Source of the DNA: Lentimicrobium sp.
Lineage (GTDB): Bacteria > Bacteroidota > Bacteroidia > Bacteroidales > Lentimicrobiaceae
Assembly: GCA_024709105.1 (NCBI GenBank)
Contig: JANJXJ010000030.1
Span: 1 to 64,000, forward strand
Direction of reading: 5' to 3'
DNA length: 64,000 nt
Every line of letters starts with the position of its first letter. Position 1 is the stretch's first letter. The notes under the pieces are model-generated. The model worked only from the letters and a program-made list of their open reading frames with translations. It was not told the origin of the DNA and searched no databases. A program made the position numbers and the translations under genes. Positions 45,818-55,585 of the stretch are shown piece by piece.

Positions 45818-48800
45818 TTAAACAGATTGCCTTTTGTGACTTTTAGCTGAACGGGTTTTATTCGCAAATGCCATCCTGTAAATGAGTATCAATGAATAAG
45901 GCAGCGAAATCATGAGAATAAGCATAAAAATCAGATTAAGCCAGATGGGTTTGATGAAGGTCATTGGGCTGTAATCGCCAATGGTTACATATGCTGCCCA
46001 GTAATAAGGATGTGATTTCAGCATATCGCCTTCCGATAGCATATCTAATTTTGCCTGTCTTAGCGCCTCATCTTTTGGAAGTCCTTTGTTCAGGTATTTA
46101 TAAAAACTGTTTACCACCTGTGCACTTGCCTGATCCTCAACCGACCACATGGTCATTACTATTCCGGGAACCCCGGCATATATAAATCCGCGGGCAAGGT
46201 TCATAATGCCTTCACCTTTCAGTAACTTACCCGTGCCGGTATTACAGGCGCTGAGCACAGCCAGTCCGGCATTGAGATCCATTCCAAACAATTCATAGGT
46301 GTTGAGCATACCGTCTTCAATACTGTCGCCATCCTGATAAAAGACCAGTTTTGAGAGCATGGGCTTTTCATTATTAATAAGGGTATGCATGGCAAAATGC
46401 AAAATATTGTATTCTGATGCCTTGTTTTTGAAAGATTTTTCAGTGGCTTCATCTCCCACCAGTGACTTTCCGGTGAGGACTTTGCGAATTTCTTTGATTT
46501 CATCCTCAACACCGGGTATTGGAAGCAGATAAACGGTATTTCCGCTTTCATCCAGAAAACCATCTTCCTCCAGGTTGGTAAGATTGGTATATGAAGGCGC
46601 CATGGCGAGAAGATTTCGAACGGGTTTCCGGTTGTTGCGCTGAAGATCAGAGAATTGAAGCGATGCAGAAGCTCCGTAACTGATAACATAATCATATATC
46701 AGATATGGAAGTTTCCTGAAATTCATCGTTGTGGAATCCGCTGGAGAGCTTAGCAACATTTCAAAGGAAATGTATCCGATTTCACCGTCGGGGATGATGA
46801 TGAGTTTTTTATTTGAGTTTAGTTTTTCAACAGGCTTTAGCAGGTCGGAATATAATGCGTATGCAGCATTGGAATAGTTGAGGTAGTCATCCATGCCGGG
46901 ACTCATCAGGTTATCGGCATTGGTGGCTGAGACCAGTGTAAGAATATTTTTCCTGAAGTTATTGTCAATTCGGTGCGACTCCACCGCAAATTTGTTTTTG
47001 CTTATCACGAAAATATAAACCATGGTATCGGCTAAAGCATATTCAATAAGGGTTCTGTCCTGGTCGAGATTTTGCTGAATTTTCGCAATTTCAAGCACAT
47101 TTTCTTTGTACTTGAGGTTGTAATAATCGGGATAAACCTTTTCCAGCACATTGATCAGGCTGTCGTACCGGGTTTGGATTTTGAATGAAAGCGATTCCCA
47201 CAGGCTGATTTTATTCTGGTCGGGAGCGGGTTTTAGCTGTTCTTCGTAAATGTATCTGGCATATGAACCCAGGTCAAGCTTCAGCCTGTTTTCCAAGTTT
47301 AGTATCAGAGGTGGTATTTTGCCGAATTGTTTGGCTTCGAGATCAAGCATCGAAGCAAGCAAAACCGCTGACTTACCTTTGTCTGCATATCTGAAAGCTT
47401 CTTCTGCATATGAAACGTTGCCACTTTTTTTATACAATTCAACGGCAACTTTTACAGCATCAAGGTAAGTTGAGCGTTCATCACCCGATATCTGAAGTTT
47501 ACTCTCTTCGTTCTGATAAATCGCCCTTAGTTTTTCAATAACTTTAACAGAAAGTTTGTAGGTTTCCAGACTCTTTTCAAGCAGCTTAATATCATTTTTA
47601 TTCAATGCTTCTACAAAAAGCGCATTTGCTTTGCCATTCAAAGCATTAATCAGGTATCTGTCAGGATTTAGCAATGATTCTTCAGGATTTGATAAAATGT
47701 TGGTTTCTGTAAAACCCGGAGTTATCGAAATAATGGCTTTTTGATAGTTTTCGAGGGCATGAATAACGTCAGAATTTACAATATAATAATTTCCAAGATG
47801 CATGTAGTTGTTGGAAACCTCGCGATTAATTTTTCCGAAGTTATCCAACGATATTCTTAAAGCATCATTGAACATACCATAACCAAAGTCTCTTAATGAT
47901 TCATTTAAAAGAAAGTTTCCATAACGTGTATAAAGAAGCGCAGTTTCCGGATGGTTGGCTCCCAATAGGTTATTTGCCAGAGATACAGATTTCTCGTAAT
48001 AATACTGGGCTTTTGAATTATCACCCAATGCAGAATAAAGTCCTGCAAGATTCTGGAAGGTTTTAATTACTGAAGGATCATTGAGTTCAGCTGGAATGCT
48101 GGCAAGATAGTAATTGAGTGCATTCTCCAGTTCGCCTTTTTTTTCAAGGGTATATCCAATATTCATGTTTAACGACAAAATCTGGGAATGCCCGGGAGGC
48201 AGGTTTTTTTGCGCGATAGCCAATGATCTTTTAAAATATCCCTGAGCTTTTTCATAATCAGCCTGATGTACAAAAATCTGGCCTTTGTTCATGTATAAAC
48301 TGCTTAGGTCGGCATGTTCGGGGCCTAATCTCGAAATAATCAATTTTTCAGCTCTGTCAAAATAGGCAAGTGCTTCGTTTTCTTTGTTTACATAGGTGAA
48401 AAAGCGGCCAAGGTTAAGGTATCCCATAGCCAGGGCAGGATCTTCAGGTTTATAAACCCTTTCATTTATCTCCATCGCCCGGGCAAAAGCCTCTCCGGCC
48501 TGCTGGTAATTGCCTTCCTGAGCATATATAATGGCAGTATTCTGAATAAACATAGCCAGATCGGCATCAACGGGCTTCTTCTTGCTCATTTCCAATTCAA
48601 TGGCATTGTTGAAGGCATCAACAGCCTGGCTGTACTTTCTGGTGTGTATGTATATACTACCAATGGCATTGTATGTCATTGCCATCAGAGTATCTTTCCT
48701 GCCATTCAGCTGAGTCCTCTGTTCTATGCTCTTACCTAATATAATGAGTGCACTGTCATATTTACCTCTGTCTAAATATAATACTCCCTTTTTATGAAGA

Positions 48801-49201
48801 ATTTCTGCATACAGGCTTTTTTCGGCAGGAATTTTTTCAAGCAAGGTTGCTTCTGAAAGGTGAACAAGATTGCGGGCATTGTCGGCATTATTTCTGGTAC
48901 GCTCAATATCAGCCATGGATATCAGCCCGCTGATGTATCTGTTGTAATCCTTGTTTTTCAGGAAGTTTGCTGCAGCAAGCGAATAATATTTATAGGCACT
49001 GTCATATTCAAATGACTGTAAATAATTTTGGGCGAGTTTTAATGGTTCGGACTGACTTCTGGTAACTATAGTTCCAGACTTTGTTTCATTTGAATTTCCG
49101 GAGTTTTGATTATCACATGCTGATGCTAGTATGCTTAAAATGATAAGCATCAATACTCCCGGCTTGAGGCTGGCTATTAGGAGTGAACTGCAGCAGCGCA
49201 T
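45818..49201 (-). CDS. TPR-CHAT domain putative protease, lipoprotein with C-terminal membrane anchor
   Basis: A 1127-residue protein. A lipoprotein signal (LILSILASAC-type, Cys29) opens it. Tetratricopeptide repeats fill about residues 50-560, several with clear ALAYFDRAEKL or AQGYFKRSLAIA helices. A helical linker leads to a CHAT (caspase HetF-associated) domain at about 770-1080. The catalytic dyad is visible as HFAMH (His near 939) and LSACNTG (Cys near 986). A hydrophobic segment (1086-1108) with a basic tail ends it. CHAT proteins are caspase-like peptidases, and TPRs normally sense partners. A strong promoter precedes it, and mutS2 begins 25 bases after its stop, so the two may share transcripts. 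Substrate and trigger are unknown. Confidence 0.85.
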   Translation of the reverse strand: MRCCSSLLIASLKPGVLMLIILSILASACDNQNSGNSNETKSGTIVTRSQSEPLKLAQNYLQSFEYDSAYKYYSLAAANFLKNKDYNRYISGLISMADIERTRNNADNARNLVHLSEATLLEKIPAEKSLYAEILHKKGVLYLDRGKYDSALIILGKSIEQRTQLNGRKDTLMAMTYNAIGSIYIHTRKYSQAVDAFNNAIELEMSKKKPVDADLAMFIQNTAIIYAQEGNYQQAGEAFARAMEINERVYKPEDPALAMGYLNLGRFFTYVNKENEALAYFDRAEKLIISRLGPEHADLSSLYMNKGQIFVHQADYEKAQGYFKRSLAIAQKNLPPGHSQILSLNMNIGYTLEKKGELENALNYYLASIPAELNDPSVIKTFQNLAGLYSALGDNSKAQYYYEKSVSLANNLLGANHPETALLYTRYGNFLLNESLRDFGYGMFNDALRISLDNFGKINREVSNNYMHLGNYYIVNSDVIHALENYQKAIISITPGFTETNILSNPEESLLNPDRYLINALNGKANALFVEALNKNDIKLLEKSLETYKLSVKVIEKLRAIYQNEESKLQISGDERSTYLDAVKVAVELYKKSGNVSYAEEAFRYADKGKSAVLLASMLDLEAKQFGKIPPLILNLENRLKLDLGSYARYIYEEQLKPAPDQNKISLWESLSFKIQTRYDSLINVLEKVYPDYYNLKYKENVLEIAKIQQNLDQDRTLIEYALADTMVYIFVISKNKFAVESHRIDNNFRKNILTLVSATNADNLMSPGMDDYLNYSNAAYALYSDLLKPVEKLNSNKKLIIIPDGEIGYISFEMLLSSPADSTTMNFRKLPYLIYDYVISYGASASLQFSDLQRNNRKPVRNLLAMAPSYTNLTNLEEDGFLDESGNTVYLLPIPGVEDEIKEIRKVLTGKSLVGDEATEKSFKNKASEYNILHFAMHTLINNEKPMLSKLVFYQDGDSIEDGMLNTYELFGMDLNAGLAVLSACNTGTGKLLKGEGIMNLARGFIYAGVPGIVMTMWSVEDQASAQVVNSFYKYLNKGLPKDEALRQAKLDMLSEGDMLKSHPYYWAAYVTIGDYSPMTFIKPIWLNLIFMLILMISLPYSLILIYRMAFANKTRSAKSHKRQSV

Positions 49202-49230
49202 GAGTAGAAATCAGTTAGGGCGATCGTGTG

Positions 49231-49263
49231 CAAATGTAATAAAAAACACACGTTAATTCCAAA
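49231..49263 (-). promoter_or_regulatory. Promoter of the TPR-CHAT gene
   Basis: On the reverse strand TTTG (49263-49260), 21 bases, TACATTTG (49238-49231), a full consensus match. The start site would be near 49224, about 23 bases before the ATG. Confidence 0.65.
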
Positions 49264-49342
49264 GTTTCTTTATTTAATATTATTGTTAAACAATGAGTTG
49301 GATAATCGCTCTGCAGACTTTGATTTTATAGCTGTATAAACA

Positions 49343-49370
49343 AAACAGGGGGCTCGTCAGCCCCCTGTTT
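49343..49370 (-). terminator. Terminator of the dockerin/cohesin-like gene
   Basis: AAACAGGGGGCT and AGCCCCCTGTTT form a perfect 12-base stem around CGTC, followed on the reverse strand by TTTGTTTAT. It lies 22 bases after the stop of the upstream (reverse) gene. Confidence 0.88.
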
Positions 49371-49391
49371 ACCACAAAACCAGCATGATTA

Positions 49392-50609
49392 TTAACGGGT
49401 AATGATCATTTTTTTAGTTTCATTTATTGAATTTATGCCGTTTACCTTCAGAGTGTAATAATATACACCCGGTTCAAGCCCGGCCGAATTGAAATTGATC
49501 TGATAAGAACCGGCTTTCATATTATCGTTAACCAGTGTTCTTACCATCTGACCTTGTTGGTTGTAGAGAGAAACGTTTACTTTTCCTTCAGCTGGCACAG
49601 TGTAAGCAATGGATGTGCTTCCGCTGAAAGGATTGGGGTAGTTTGCCTGCAGATAGCCGGCAGTTGATTTGAATACAGGCAAAGTATAAGTGGTACCGAT
49701 AAGTTCACCTTTCAGGTTGCTGAAATGAGTTGCGGGATCAAGTTCAAACCTGATGCTTTCGCCTTTGAGGTTATCCCTGGTTTCAGCATTGATGGTAACC
49801 ACCGGAAGGTTATTGTTTACAGCTTTTTCTGCAGCTTCCTGGCTCAGCCAGTTGATGCGGATTTCACCGTTTTTTACAGAATAGTTGATATCGCCCAGCT
49901 GGCTGCTTACCGAAGTAACCTCAACCATGGATTCAGGATACCTGATGATCATACCCATTGCAGCGGCTTCGCTAACTTCGTTGGCGCTGATCTCAACTAC
50001 CAGATTGCTGCTGATGGCTGTTTCGGTGTAATTTACCTCAATGGCAGCATAGTCGCGGGTGGTGGGTACAAAAGTTCCGTTTACATCACCTGAACTCGAA
50101 CCGCCTATGGTAGGTACATTGGTCTTGGCTCCGGTATGGTTAAAGGTAACATCCTGAAATACCCAGGGGCCTGCAGGGAAAGGATAGCCCTGAATAAACC
50201 AGCCAATAACTACTGTCCAGTAGTCATTCCAGGTAACTGAGCCGTTTCCGTCAACATCGGCAGCCATTTGCTGTACTGGATTTAACGGGTAGAAACCGAG
50301 AAGATGAAGGAAAATAATGGTTGCATCTGCCATGTTTACTCCTCCGGCTGATATCTCGGTAGTGGCGTGTAGAGTATAAGTGCCATAAGGTACATTGGGG
50401 AAGAGATAAGTTCCGTTGAGCGCTGTGGTAGCTGTTGCGGCAACATTACCATTGGCATCAATAAGGTCGAGGTCAACCAGAGGCACTGGCCTGTTTGGGT
50501 TCATGTGGTAATAGACGGCTCCTGTTACATCTGCCTGCGAAAAAGCCTGAATGGAAATCAGCAATAATGCTGAAATCATTACCGAAAAAATTGTAATTCC
50601 TTTTTTCAT
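49392..50609 (-). CDS. Secreted T9SS protein with dockerin-like and cohesin-like modules
   Basis: A 405-residue exported protein with a signal peptide ending at about residue 25 (SIQAFSQ). Modules in order: a short carboxypeptidase-regulatory-like beta domain (about 28-90, GTYLFPNVPYGTYTL); a dockerin type I-like pair of calcium loops (about 95-135, NMADATIIFLHLLG then DVDGNGSVTWNDYW); a cohesin-like beta sandwich (about 195-305, NLVVEISANEVSEAAAMGM, RYPESMVEVTSV); and a type A sorting domain (about 325-405, ANYPNPFSG to KKMIITR). Its export is through the T9SS. Dockerin and cohesin are the matching halves of cellulosome assembly; together in one protein they suggest self-assembly or docking to partners elsewhere. 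Enzyme domains are absent. Confidence 0.75.
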   Translation of the reverse strand: MKKGITIFSVMISALLLISIQAFSQADVTGAVYYHMNPNRPVPLVDLDLIDANGNVAATATTALNGTYLFPNVPYGTYTLHATTEISAGGVNMADATIIFLHLLGFYPLNPVQQMAADVDGNGSVTWNDYWTVVIGWFIQGYPFPAGPWVFQDVTFNHTGAKTNVPTIGGSSSGDVNGTFVPTTRDYAAIEVNYTETAISSNLVVEISANEVSEAAAMGMIIRYPESMVEVTSVSSQLGDINYSVKNGEIRINWLSQEAAEKAVNNNLPVVTINAETRDNLKGESIRFELDPATHFSNLKGELIGTTYTLPVFKSTAGYLQANYPNPFSGSTSIAYTVPAEGKVNVSLYNQQGQMVRTLVNDNMKAGSYQINFNSAGLEPGVYYYTLKVNGINSINETKKMIITR

Positions 50610-51235
50610 TTTTTTACGGGGTTTTGTTGTTAATAATCGGGTTTTGTTTGTGGTTTATTTTTTTCAATTCCTTAAATGTCAGACTTCAAAATCTGCCGAA
50701 GACAGAAAATTCGTAAAGCCTTTGCCAGGACTTCACGTTTGCAGTTTACTTGCGGTGTTTTAGAAAATTAACCCATGACTGGTTAATACATTTCTTCAAC
50801 GTTTATTCAGAACTTTATCCAGAAATATTTAAAAGGTAATACCATATTTTGAAACTTTTTTAATAAAAGAGAGTAAAAATCTATTAAAACACAGAAAATC
50901 AGTTGATTGTAGAATATTAGTAAACTATTGAGTGATAAGTTTTTTTTAATTTGCTCAAAAAGACGAAATAAAATGCAGTATTTTTGAGCCAATATTTTGA
51001 GTGAAGCGATTACTTTTTGAAAAAAAATGGATTTATAGGACTAAGTGTAAAAAAACTTCACTTAATTTTTAATTCAAAGGTCAATGAAAATTTTCGGCAG
51101 AATAATTTTTGAAGCTTGTAAATACTTGTTGATTAATCAATTAACAAGAAATTCTGTTTTGTTAATAACTCTTTTTCAAAAAAAATGACGATTTAGTATT
51201 ACCTTTTTGTTAAATCCGGATAAAGAAACAGAATC
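50610..51235. other. AT-rich divergent intergenic region with a palindrome
   Basis: About 625 bases between the divergent dockerin/cohesin-like and sigma factor genes. No ORF looks coding. The palindrome TTGATTAATCAA (51129-51140) lies inside a larger CTTGTT...AACAAG repeat (51125-51148). TACCTTTT (51200-51207) is a weak -7-like box 29 bases before the sigma gene. Confidence 0.45.
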
Positions 51236-51817
51236 ATGATCCACTACTCTGATGAAGCAATCATAGAAGGCCTGCGTTTGCGGAGTGATTACATCATCAA
51301 GTACATGTACCAGGAGATGTTCCCAATGATCAGATACCTGGTTGTGAAGAATAGTGGTAATGACGAAGATGCAGAAGATGTTTTTCAGGATGGCCTGATC
51401 ATTGTATTTAAAAAGATCAGAGACCAGCAACTGGAATTGACCAGTTCTTTCCGTACCTACATTTATTCTGTTTGCCGGAATATCTGGCTGCAGAAACTGA
51501 ATAAGCGCAAACAATTTGCCCGTGAATTCAGCGATGTGGAAACCTTTATTGATCTTCCAGATAAGGTTGATCAGTTTCAGGAGGAAGAAATGGAGAAATA
51601 CAGGCTTTACCAGCAGCATTTCCTCACCCTTGGTGAAGATTGCCAGAAAGTACTGCTGTTGTTCATGAAAAAACTGTCGTTGAAAGACATTGCTGCAGAA
51701 ATGGGTTACAAAACAGAAAAATACGCAAAAACGCGAAAATACCTCTGTAAAGAGGAACTGAAAAAGAGAATTATCAATGATCCCAAGTGCCATAAATTCC
51801 TGTCCGATGACAAATAA
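51236..51817 (+). CDS. ECF-like RNA polymerase sigma factor
   Basis: 193 residues. Region 2 holds GNDEDAEDVFQDGLIIVFKKI and SSFRTYIYSVCRNIWLQKL, the core-binding and -10 region helices. Region 4 follows with CQKVLLLFMKKLSLKDIAAEMGY and TRKYLCKEELKK as the HTH. The ECF layout fits, but the specific group is not identifiable. The downstream membrane protein overlaps it by 11 bases, a common arrangement for a sigma factor and its regulator. Confidence 0.88.
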   Translation: MIHYSDEAIIEGLRLRSDYIIKYMYQEMFPMIRYLVVKNSGNDEDAEDVFQDGLIIVFKKIRDQQLELTSSFRTYIYSVCRNIWLQKLNKRKQFAREFSDVETFIDLPDKVDQFQEEEMEKYRLYQQHFLTLGEDCQKVLLLFMKKLSLKDIAAEMGYKTEKYAKTRKYLCKEELKKRIINDPKCHKFLSDDK

Positions 51818-52568
51818 ACTCAAGTATTCCCAGCTGATCGAAAGATTCATAGCCGGGGAAATGAAAGAGGATGAACTCCGATGGTTCGGCAAGGAACTAC
51901 AATCCAATGCAGATCTGTCGGCTGAGCTGAAGCTTGACAAGGATATCGACAACATTCTTCAGGACGAAGATGTAGTTGAGTTCCGCCGCAAGCTGGTCAG
52001 CGTATTCAACGAGTCGAAACAGCAGGAAGTTTCACCAAAAATTGTCAGAATGCAGCCACGCAGGTGGCAGATGGCCGCAGCCGCAGCCATTGCAGTGCTG
52101 ATCATCGCTGGTGGAGCCCTGTTATTGACTCAGCAGCGCTCCTACACGGCCGAGAAGTTGTTCAGTATGTACTACGATTCCGAACGTACTATTGAACTCA
52201 CCCGTTCAGGCAACGCTAACATAGTGGAGGCTATTCTTAAATTCCAGCAAAAAGATTACCAGGGGGCATCGCTTCTGTTTGCTGAAATACTAGATAAGGA
52301 CAGCTCCAATATCGCAGTATGGTTTTACAATGGTATTTCCTACATCGAGACAAACCGTATCGAAGATGCCGTTAAAGCATTCAGGTACATAATCGAAGAC
52401 AGAAACAACCTCTATGTGGAACATGCCGAATGGTATCTCGGGCTGTGCTACCTTAAAAACGAGCAAATTGATTTTGCCGTTGAACAATTCCGCAAGATTG
52501 CGGCCGATCAACAGAACTATCATCACAAAGAAGCTGATAAAATTCTCGTGAAACTGGGCCGTAAGTAA
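51807..52568 (+). CDS. Membrane TPR protein, possible regulator of the adjacent sigma factor
   Basis: From ATG 51807 it has 253 residues (MTNKLKYSQLIERFIAGEMK); the longer frame from 51777 lies within the sigma gene. The N-terminal 85 residues are cytoplasmic and helical, similar in layout to anti-sigma N-domains (IERFIAGEMKEDELRWF). One membrane span follows at about 88-107 (MAAAAAIAVLIIAGGALLL), then periplasmic tetratricopeptide repeats (about 135-245; ILKFQQKDYQGASLLFAEIL, AWYLGLCYLKNEQIDFAVEQF). It may act as a membrane sensor for the sigma factor; no classical zinc anti-sigma motif is seen. A terminator ends the pair. Confidence 0.72.
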   Translation: MTNKLKYSQLIERFIAGEMKEDELRWFGKELQSNADLSAELKLDKDIDNILQDEDVVEFRRKLVSVFNESKQQEVSPKIVRMQPRRWQMAAAAAIAVLIIAGGALLLTQQRSYTAEKLFSMYYDSERTIELTRSGNANIVEAILKFQQKDYQGASLLFAEILDKDSSNIAVWFYNGISYIETNRIEDAVKAFRYIIEDRNNLYVEHAEWYLGLCYLKNEQIDFAVEQFRKIAADQQNYHHKEADKILVKLGRK

Positions 52569-52601
52569 ACACACCCCGAAAAAAAGATCATTGATAATTT
52601 A

Positions 52602-52628
52602 AAAAAGCCGGACTTTCCGGCTTTTTTT
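52602..52628 (+). terminator. Terminator after the sigma factor/TPR pair
   Basis: AAAAAGCCGGA-CTT-TCCGGCTTTTT: a nearly perfect hairpin with a T run. Confidence 0.9.
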
Positions 52629-52757
52629 ATGGCATTTACTTTTTAAAGTACAGACCGAATCTGCTTTCCGGAACTGTGTTGAAATATCTTTCAATAAAAC
52701 CTGAAATACTATTCATGCCCGGTTGCTTTCCATCACATGGATTTTCACGAAAATTGC

Positions 52758-52765
52758 TAATTTTG
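52758..52765 (+). promoter_or_regulatory. valS promoter -7 element
   Basis: TAATTTTG 37 bases before the valS start; no convincing -33 partner. Confidence 0.35.
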
Positions 52766-52801
52766 CAGCTTCTTTATTAATCTGCTTTCAGCTTGTAAAT
52801 T

Positions 52802-55426
52802 ATGGAAATTGCCGCCAAGTACGACCCTTCAGGTATCGAGGAAAAATGGTATCAGCACTGGTTAAATAAAAATTATTTTCGCTCTGTCCCCGACGAACGG
52901 GAACCCTATACCATCGTAATTCCTCCGCCAAATGTAACCGGAGTGTTGCATATGGGACACATGCTCAATAATACCATACAGGATGTGCTGGTGCGCAGAG
53001 CCAGAATGCAGGGCAAAAATGCATGCTGGCTGCCGGGTACCGACCATGCTTCCATAGCTACTGAAGCCAAAGTGGTTGCTAAACTTAAGGAACAGGGCAT
53101 CGAAAAATCGTCTCTCACCCGCGATGAGTTTCTTGCCCATGCCTGGGAATGGAAAGAAAAACATGGTGGAATCATTCTCGAACAACTCAAAAAACTTGGA
53201 GCTTCCTGCGACTGGGAGCGCACAAAGTTTACCATGGATCAGGATTTATACCAGTCGGTGATTGATGTTTTTGTTGATCTCTACAACAAAGGCTTAATCT
53301 ATCGGGGTGTGCGCATGGTTAACTGGGATCCGCAGGCTCTCACTGCCCTGAGCGACGAAGAGGTAATTTACAAGGAAGTAAAATCCAAATTGTATTATCT
53401 GAGATACAGAGTAGAAGGCACTGCCGACGAGTGGGTTACCATTGCCACCACCCGCCCCGAAACCATTTTGGGCGATACCGCCGTTTGTGTGCATCCCGAA
53501 GATGAAAGATTCAGGCACCTGAAAGGAAAAAGAGTACTTGTTCCCTTGATCAAACGCTCTATTCCCGTGATTGAAGATGAATATGTTGACCGCGAGTTTG
53601 GTACAGGCTGCCTGAAAATAACTCCTGCTCACGACATAAACGATTATACCATCGGACTCAAATACAATCTTGAATCCATCGATATTTTCAATGACAATGG
53701 CACCCTGAACGAAAAGGCGCTGCTTTACATAGGTATGGATCGCTTTGAGGTTCGGGAAAAAATTACCGAAGACCTCCTGAATCATGGCCATATCCTTAAA
53801 ATCGAGGATTATGTTAACAACGTTGGTTTTTCTGAGCGCACCGATGCTGTAATTGAACCCAAATTGTCGGTTCAGTGGTTTCTTAAAATGGAAGAAATGG
53901 CTAAACCGGCGCTTGAAGTGGTAATGAACGATACGGTGAAATTTCATCCTGAAAAGTTCAAAAACACTTACAGACACTGGATGGAGAATGTTCGCGACTG
54001 GTGTATCAGCCGTCAGTTGTGGTGGGGTCAGCGTATTCCGGCATATTATCTTTCTACCGGTGAAGTAATTGTGGCTGCCAGTGCAGAAGAGGCACTTGCA
54101 AAAGCTCGCGAGATTTCAAAAAATCCCGGACTGACGGCTTCCGACCTAAGGCAGGATGAAGATGTGCTGGATACCTGGTTCTCATCCTGGTTGTGGCCCA
54201 TTTCGGTGTTTGATGGTATCAGAAATCCTGAAAATCCGGATATAAAGTATTACTATCCGACCAACGATCTGGTGACTGCGCCCGAAATTTTATTCTTCTG
54301 GGTTGCACGCATGATTATGGCCGGATTGGAATACCGGAATGAAATTCCTTTCAAAAATGTATATCTTACCGGTATTGTGCGCGACAAGCTTGGAAGGAAA
54401 ATGTCGAAATCGCTCGGCAATTCGCCCGATCCGCTTGGGTTGATTGAAAAATTCGGGGCCGATGGTGTCAGGGTTGGAATGTTGCTTACATCACCTGCCG
54501 GAAATGACCTGCCTTTCGACGAAAGTCTTTGCGAGCAGGGCCGCAATTTCAGCAACAAGATATGGAATGCCCTGCGGCTGGTAAAGGGCTGGCAGGCAGA
54601 TTCAACGCTTGAGCAGCCTCAATACGCAGCTGCTGCCATTGAATGGTTTGATGCTAAATTAAACAGCAGCCTGGCACTTATCGAGGACAATTTTGCCAAA
54701 TACAGGCTCAGTGATGCCTTGATGACTGCGTATAAATTGGTTTGGGACGATTTCTGCTCCTGGTACCTCGAGATGGTAAAACCGGCTTATCAGCAGCCCA
54801 TAGATAGCAAAACACTCGCTGCCAGTGTTGGTTTCTTTGAAAAACTGATGCAGGTTTTACATCCGTTTATGCCTTTTATTACTGAAGAAATCTGGCATTT
54901 GCTGAATAGCAGGGGAGAAGAAAGTATAATGCTGAGCCCGATGCCTGCTGCCGGAGATTATAATCCGGAATTGCTGAATTGGTTCGAACAGGCTTCAGAA
55001 GCTGTTATCGGAATCAGAAATATCAGAAAAGATAAAAATCTTCCGTTCAAGGATAAGGTTGATCTGATGATCAAAGGTGAAAATCCTGCGAAGTACTTCG
55101 ACGAAGTAGTTGCCAAACTGGGCAATATTTCATCGCTTACATATGTGGAAACAAAGCCCGCTGCTTCGGCTGGTTTTGTTGTGAAAGCAACCGAGTATTA
55201 CATCCCGCTCGGGCAAGGCGTTGACCTTGAGGCCGAAAAGGAAAAACTTATGAAAGAGCTGGAATATACTCAGGGATTTCTGGCATCGGTTGAAAAGAAA
55301 CTCAACAACGAGAAGTTTGTAAGCAATGCCAAACCCGAGGTTGTCGAAAACGAACGTCAGAAACAGGCTGATGCCATAGGCAGAATGGAAATACTAAAAG
55401 CTGCTCTTTCCGACCTGGGAATTTAG
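52802..55426 (+). CDS. valS: Valine--tRNA ligase
   Basis: An 874-residue class I aminoacyl-tRNA synthetase that charges tRNA-Val. The HIGH-type motif is HMGH (residues 50-53) after PPPNVTGVL, and the KMSKS loop is exact (533-537). [18 protein letters not shown] and the editing domain ([32 protein letters not shown]) are clear. The C-terminus ends in the valyl-specific coiled coil ([19 protein letters not shown]) that touches the tRNA. The length is normal. Confidence 0.98.
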   Translation: MEIAAKYDPSGIEEKWYQHWLNKNYFRSVPDEREPYTIVIPPPNVTGVLHMGHMLNNTIQDVLVRRARMQGKNACWLPGTDHASIATEAKVVAKLKEQGIEKSSLTRDEFLAHAWEWKEKHGGIILEQLKKLGASCDWERTKFTMDQDLYQSVIDVFVDLYNKGLIYRGVRMVNWDPQALTALSDEEVIYKEVKSKLYYLRYRVEGTADEWVTIATTRPETILGDTAVCVHPEDERFRHLKGKRVLVPLIKRSIPVIEDEYVDREFGTGCLKITPAHDINDYTIGLKYNLESIDIFNDNGTLNEKALLYIGMDRFEVREKITEDLLNHGHILKIEDYVNNVGFSERTDAVIEPKLSVQWFLKMEEMAKPALEVVMNDTVKFHPEKFKNTYRHWMENVRDWCISRQLWWGQRIPAYYLSTGEVIVAASAEEALAKAREISKNPGLTASDLRQDEDVLDTWFSSWLWPISVFDGIRNPENPDIKYYYPTNDLVTAPEILFFWVARMIMAGLEYRNEIPFKNVYLTGIVRDKLGRKMSKSLGNSPDPLGLIEKFGADGVRVGMLLTSPAGNDLPFDESLCEQGRNFSNKIWNALRLVKGWQADSTLEQPQYAAAAIEWFDAKLNSSLALIEDNFAKYRLSDALMTAYKLVWDDFCSWYLEMVKPAYQQPIDSKTLAASVGFFEKLMQVLHPFMPFITEEIWHLLNSRGEESIMLSPMPAAGDYNPELLNWFEQASEAVIGIRNIRKDKNLPFKDKVDLMIKGENPAKYFDEVVAKLGNISSLTYVETKPAASAGFVVKATEYYIPLGQGVDLEAEKEKLMKELEYTQGFLASVEKKLNNEKFVSNAKPEVVENERQKQADAIGRMEILKAALSDLGI

Positions 55427-55447
55427 CCTTTGAAAATCAAATTTATC

Positions 55448-55490
55448 TGGCCTGCCGCGAAAATCATTAATTCCAGCAGGCCATTTTTTT
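55448..55490 (+). terminator. valS terminator
   Basis: TGGCCTGC (55448-55455) pairs with GCAGGCCA (55476-55483) across a 20-base loop, followed by seven T's. Confidence 0.8.
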
Positions 55491-55523
55491 ATTTATTACC
55501 ATTTGTGTAAGTTTTTTTTATTC

Positions 55524-55559
55524 TTTGGTAGTGCTTATTGAGGAATTACTTTATATTTG
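55524..55559 (+). promoter_or_regulatory. Cold-shock gene promoter
   Basis: TTTG (55524-55527), 24 bases, TATATTTG (55552-55559). The start site would be near 55566, so the longer frame from 55538 cannot be translated from this promoter; the start is 55586. Confidence 0.5.
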
Positions 55560-55585
55560 CGCTTATTTTTAATATCACCAATAAC

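Noticed and set aside
45818-49201. TPR-CHAT as part of a type III-E CRISPR (craspase) system
   Set aside because: No gRAMP/Cas7-11, Cas1, array or RpoE-like partner nearby, and the protein has a lipoprotein signal, unlike cytoplasmic craspase subunits.
51176-51955. 259-residue open frame opposite the sigma factor
   Set aside because: It mirrors the sigma gene and its downstream neighbour; hydrophobic Phe/Leu-rich composition comes from the complementary codons. The forward genes have clear domains.
53294-53977. 227-residue open frame opposite valS
   Set aside because: Shadow of a highly conserved synthetase, with no promoter or family features.
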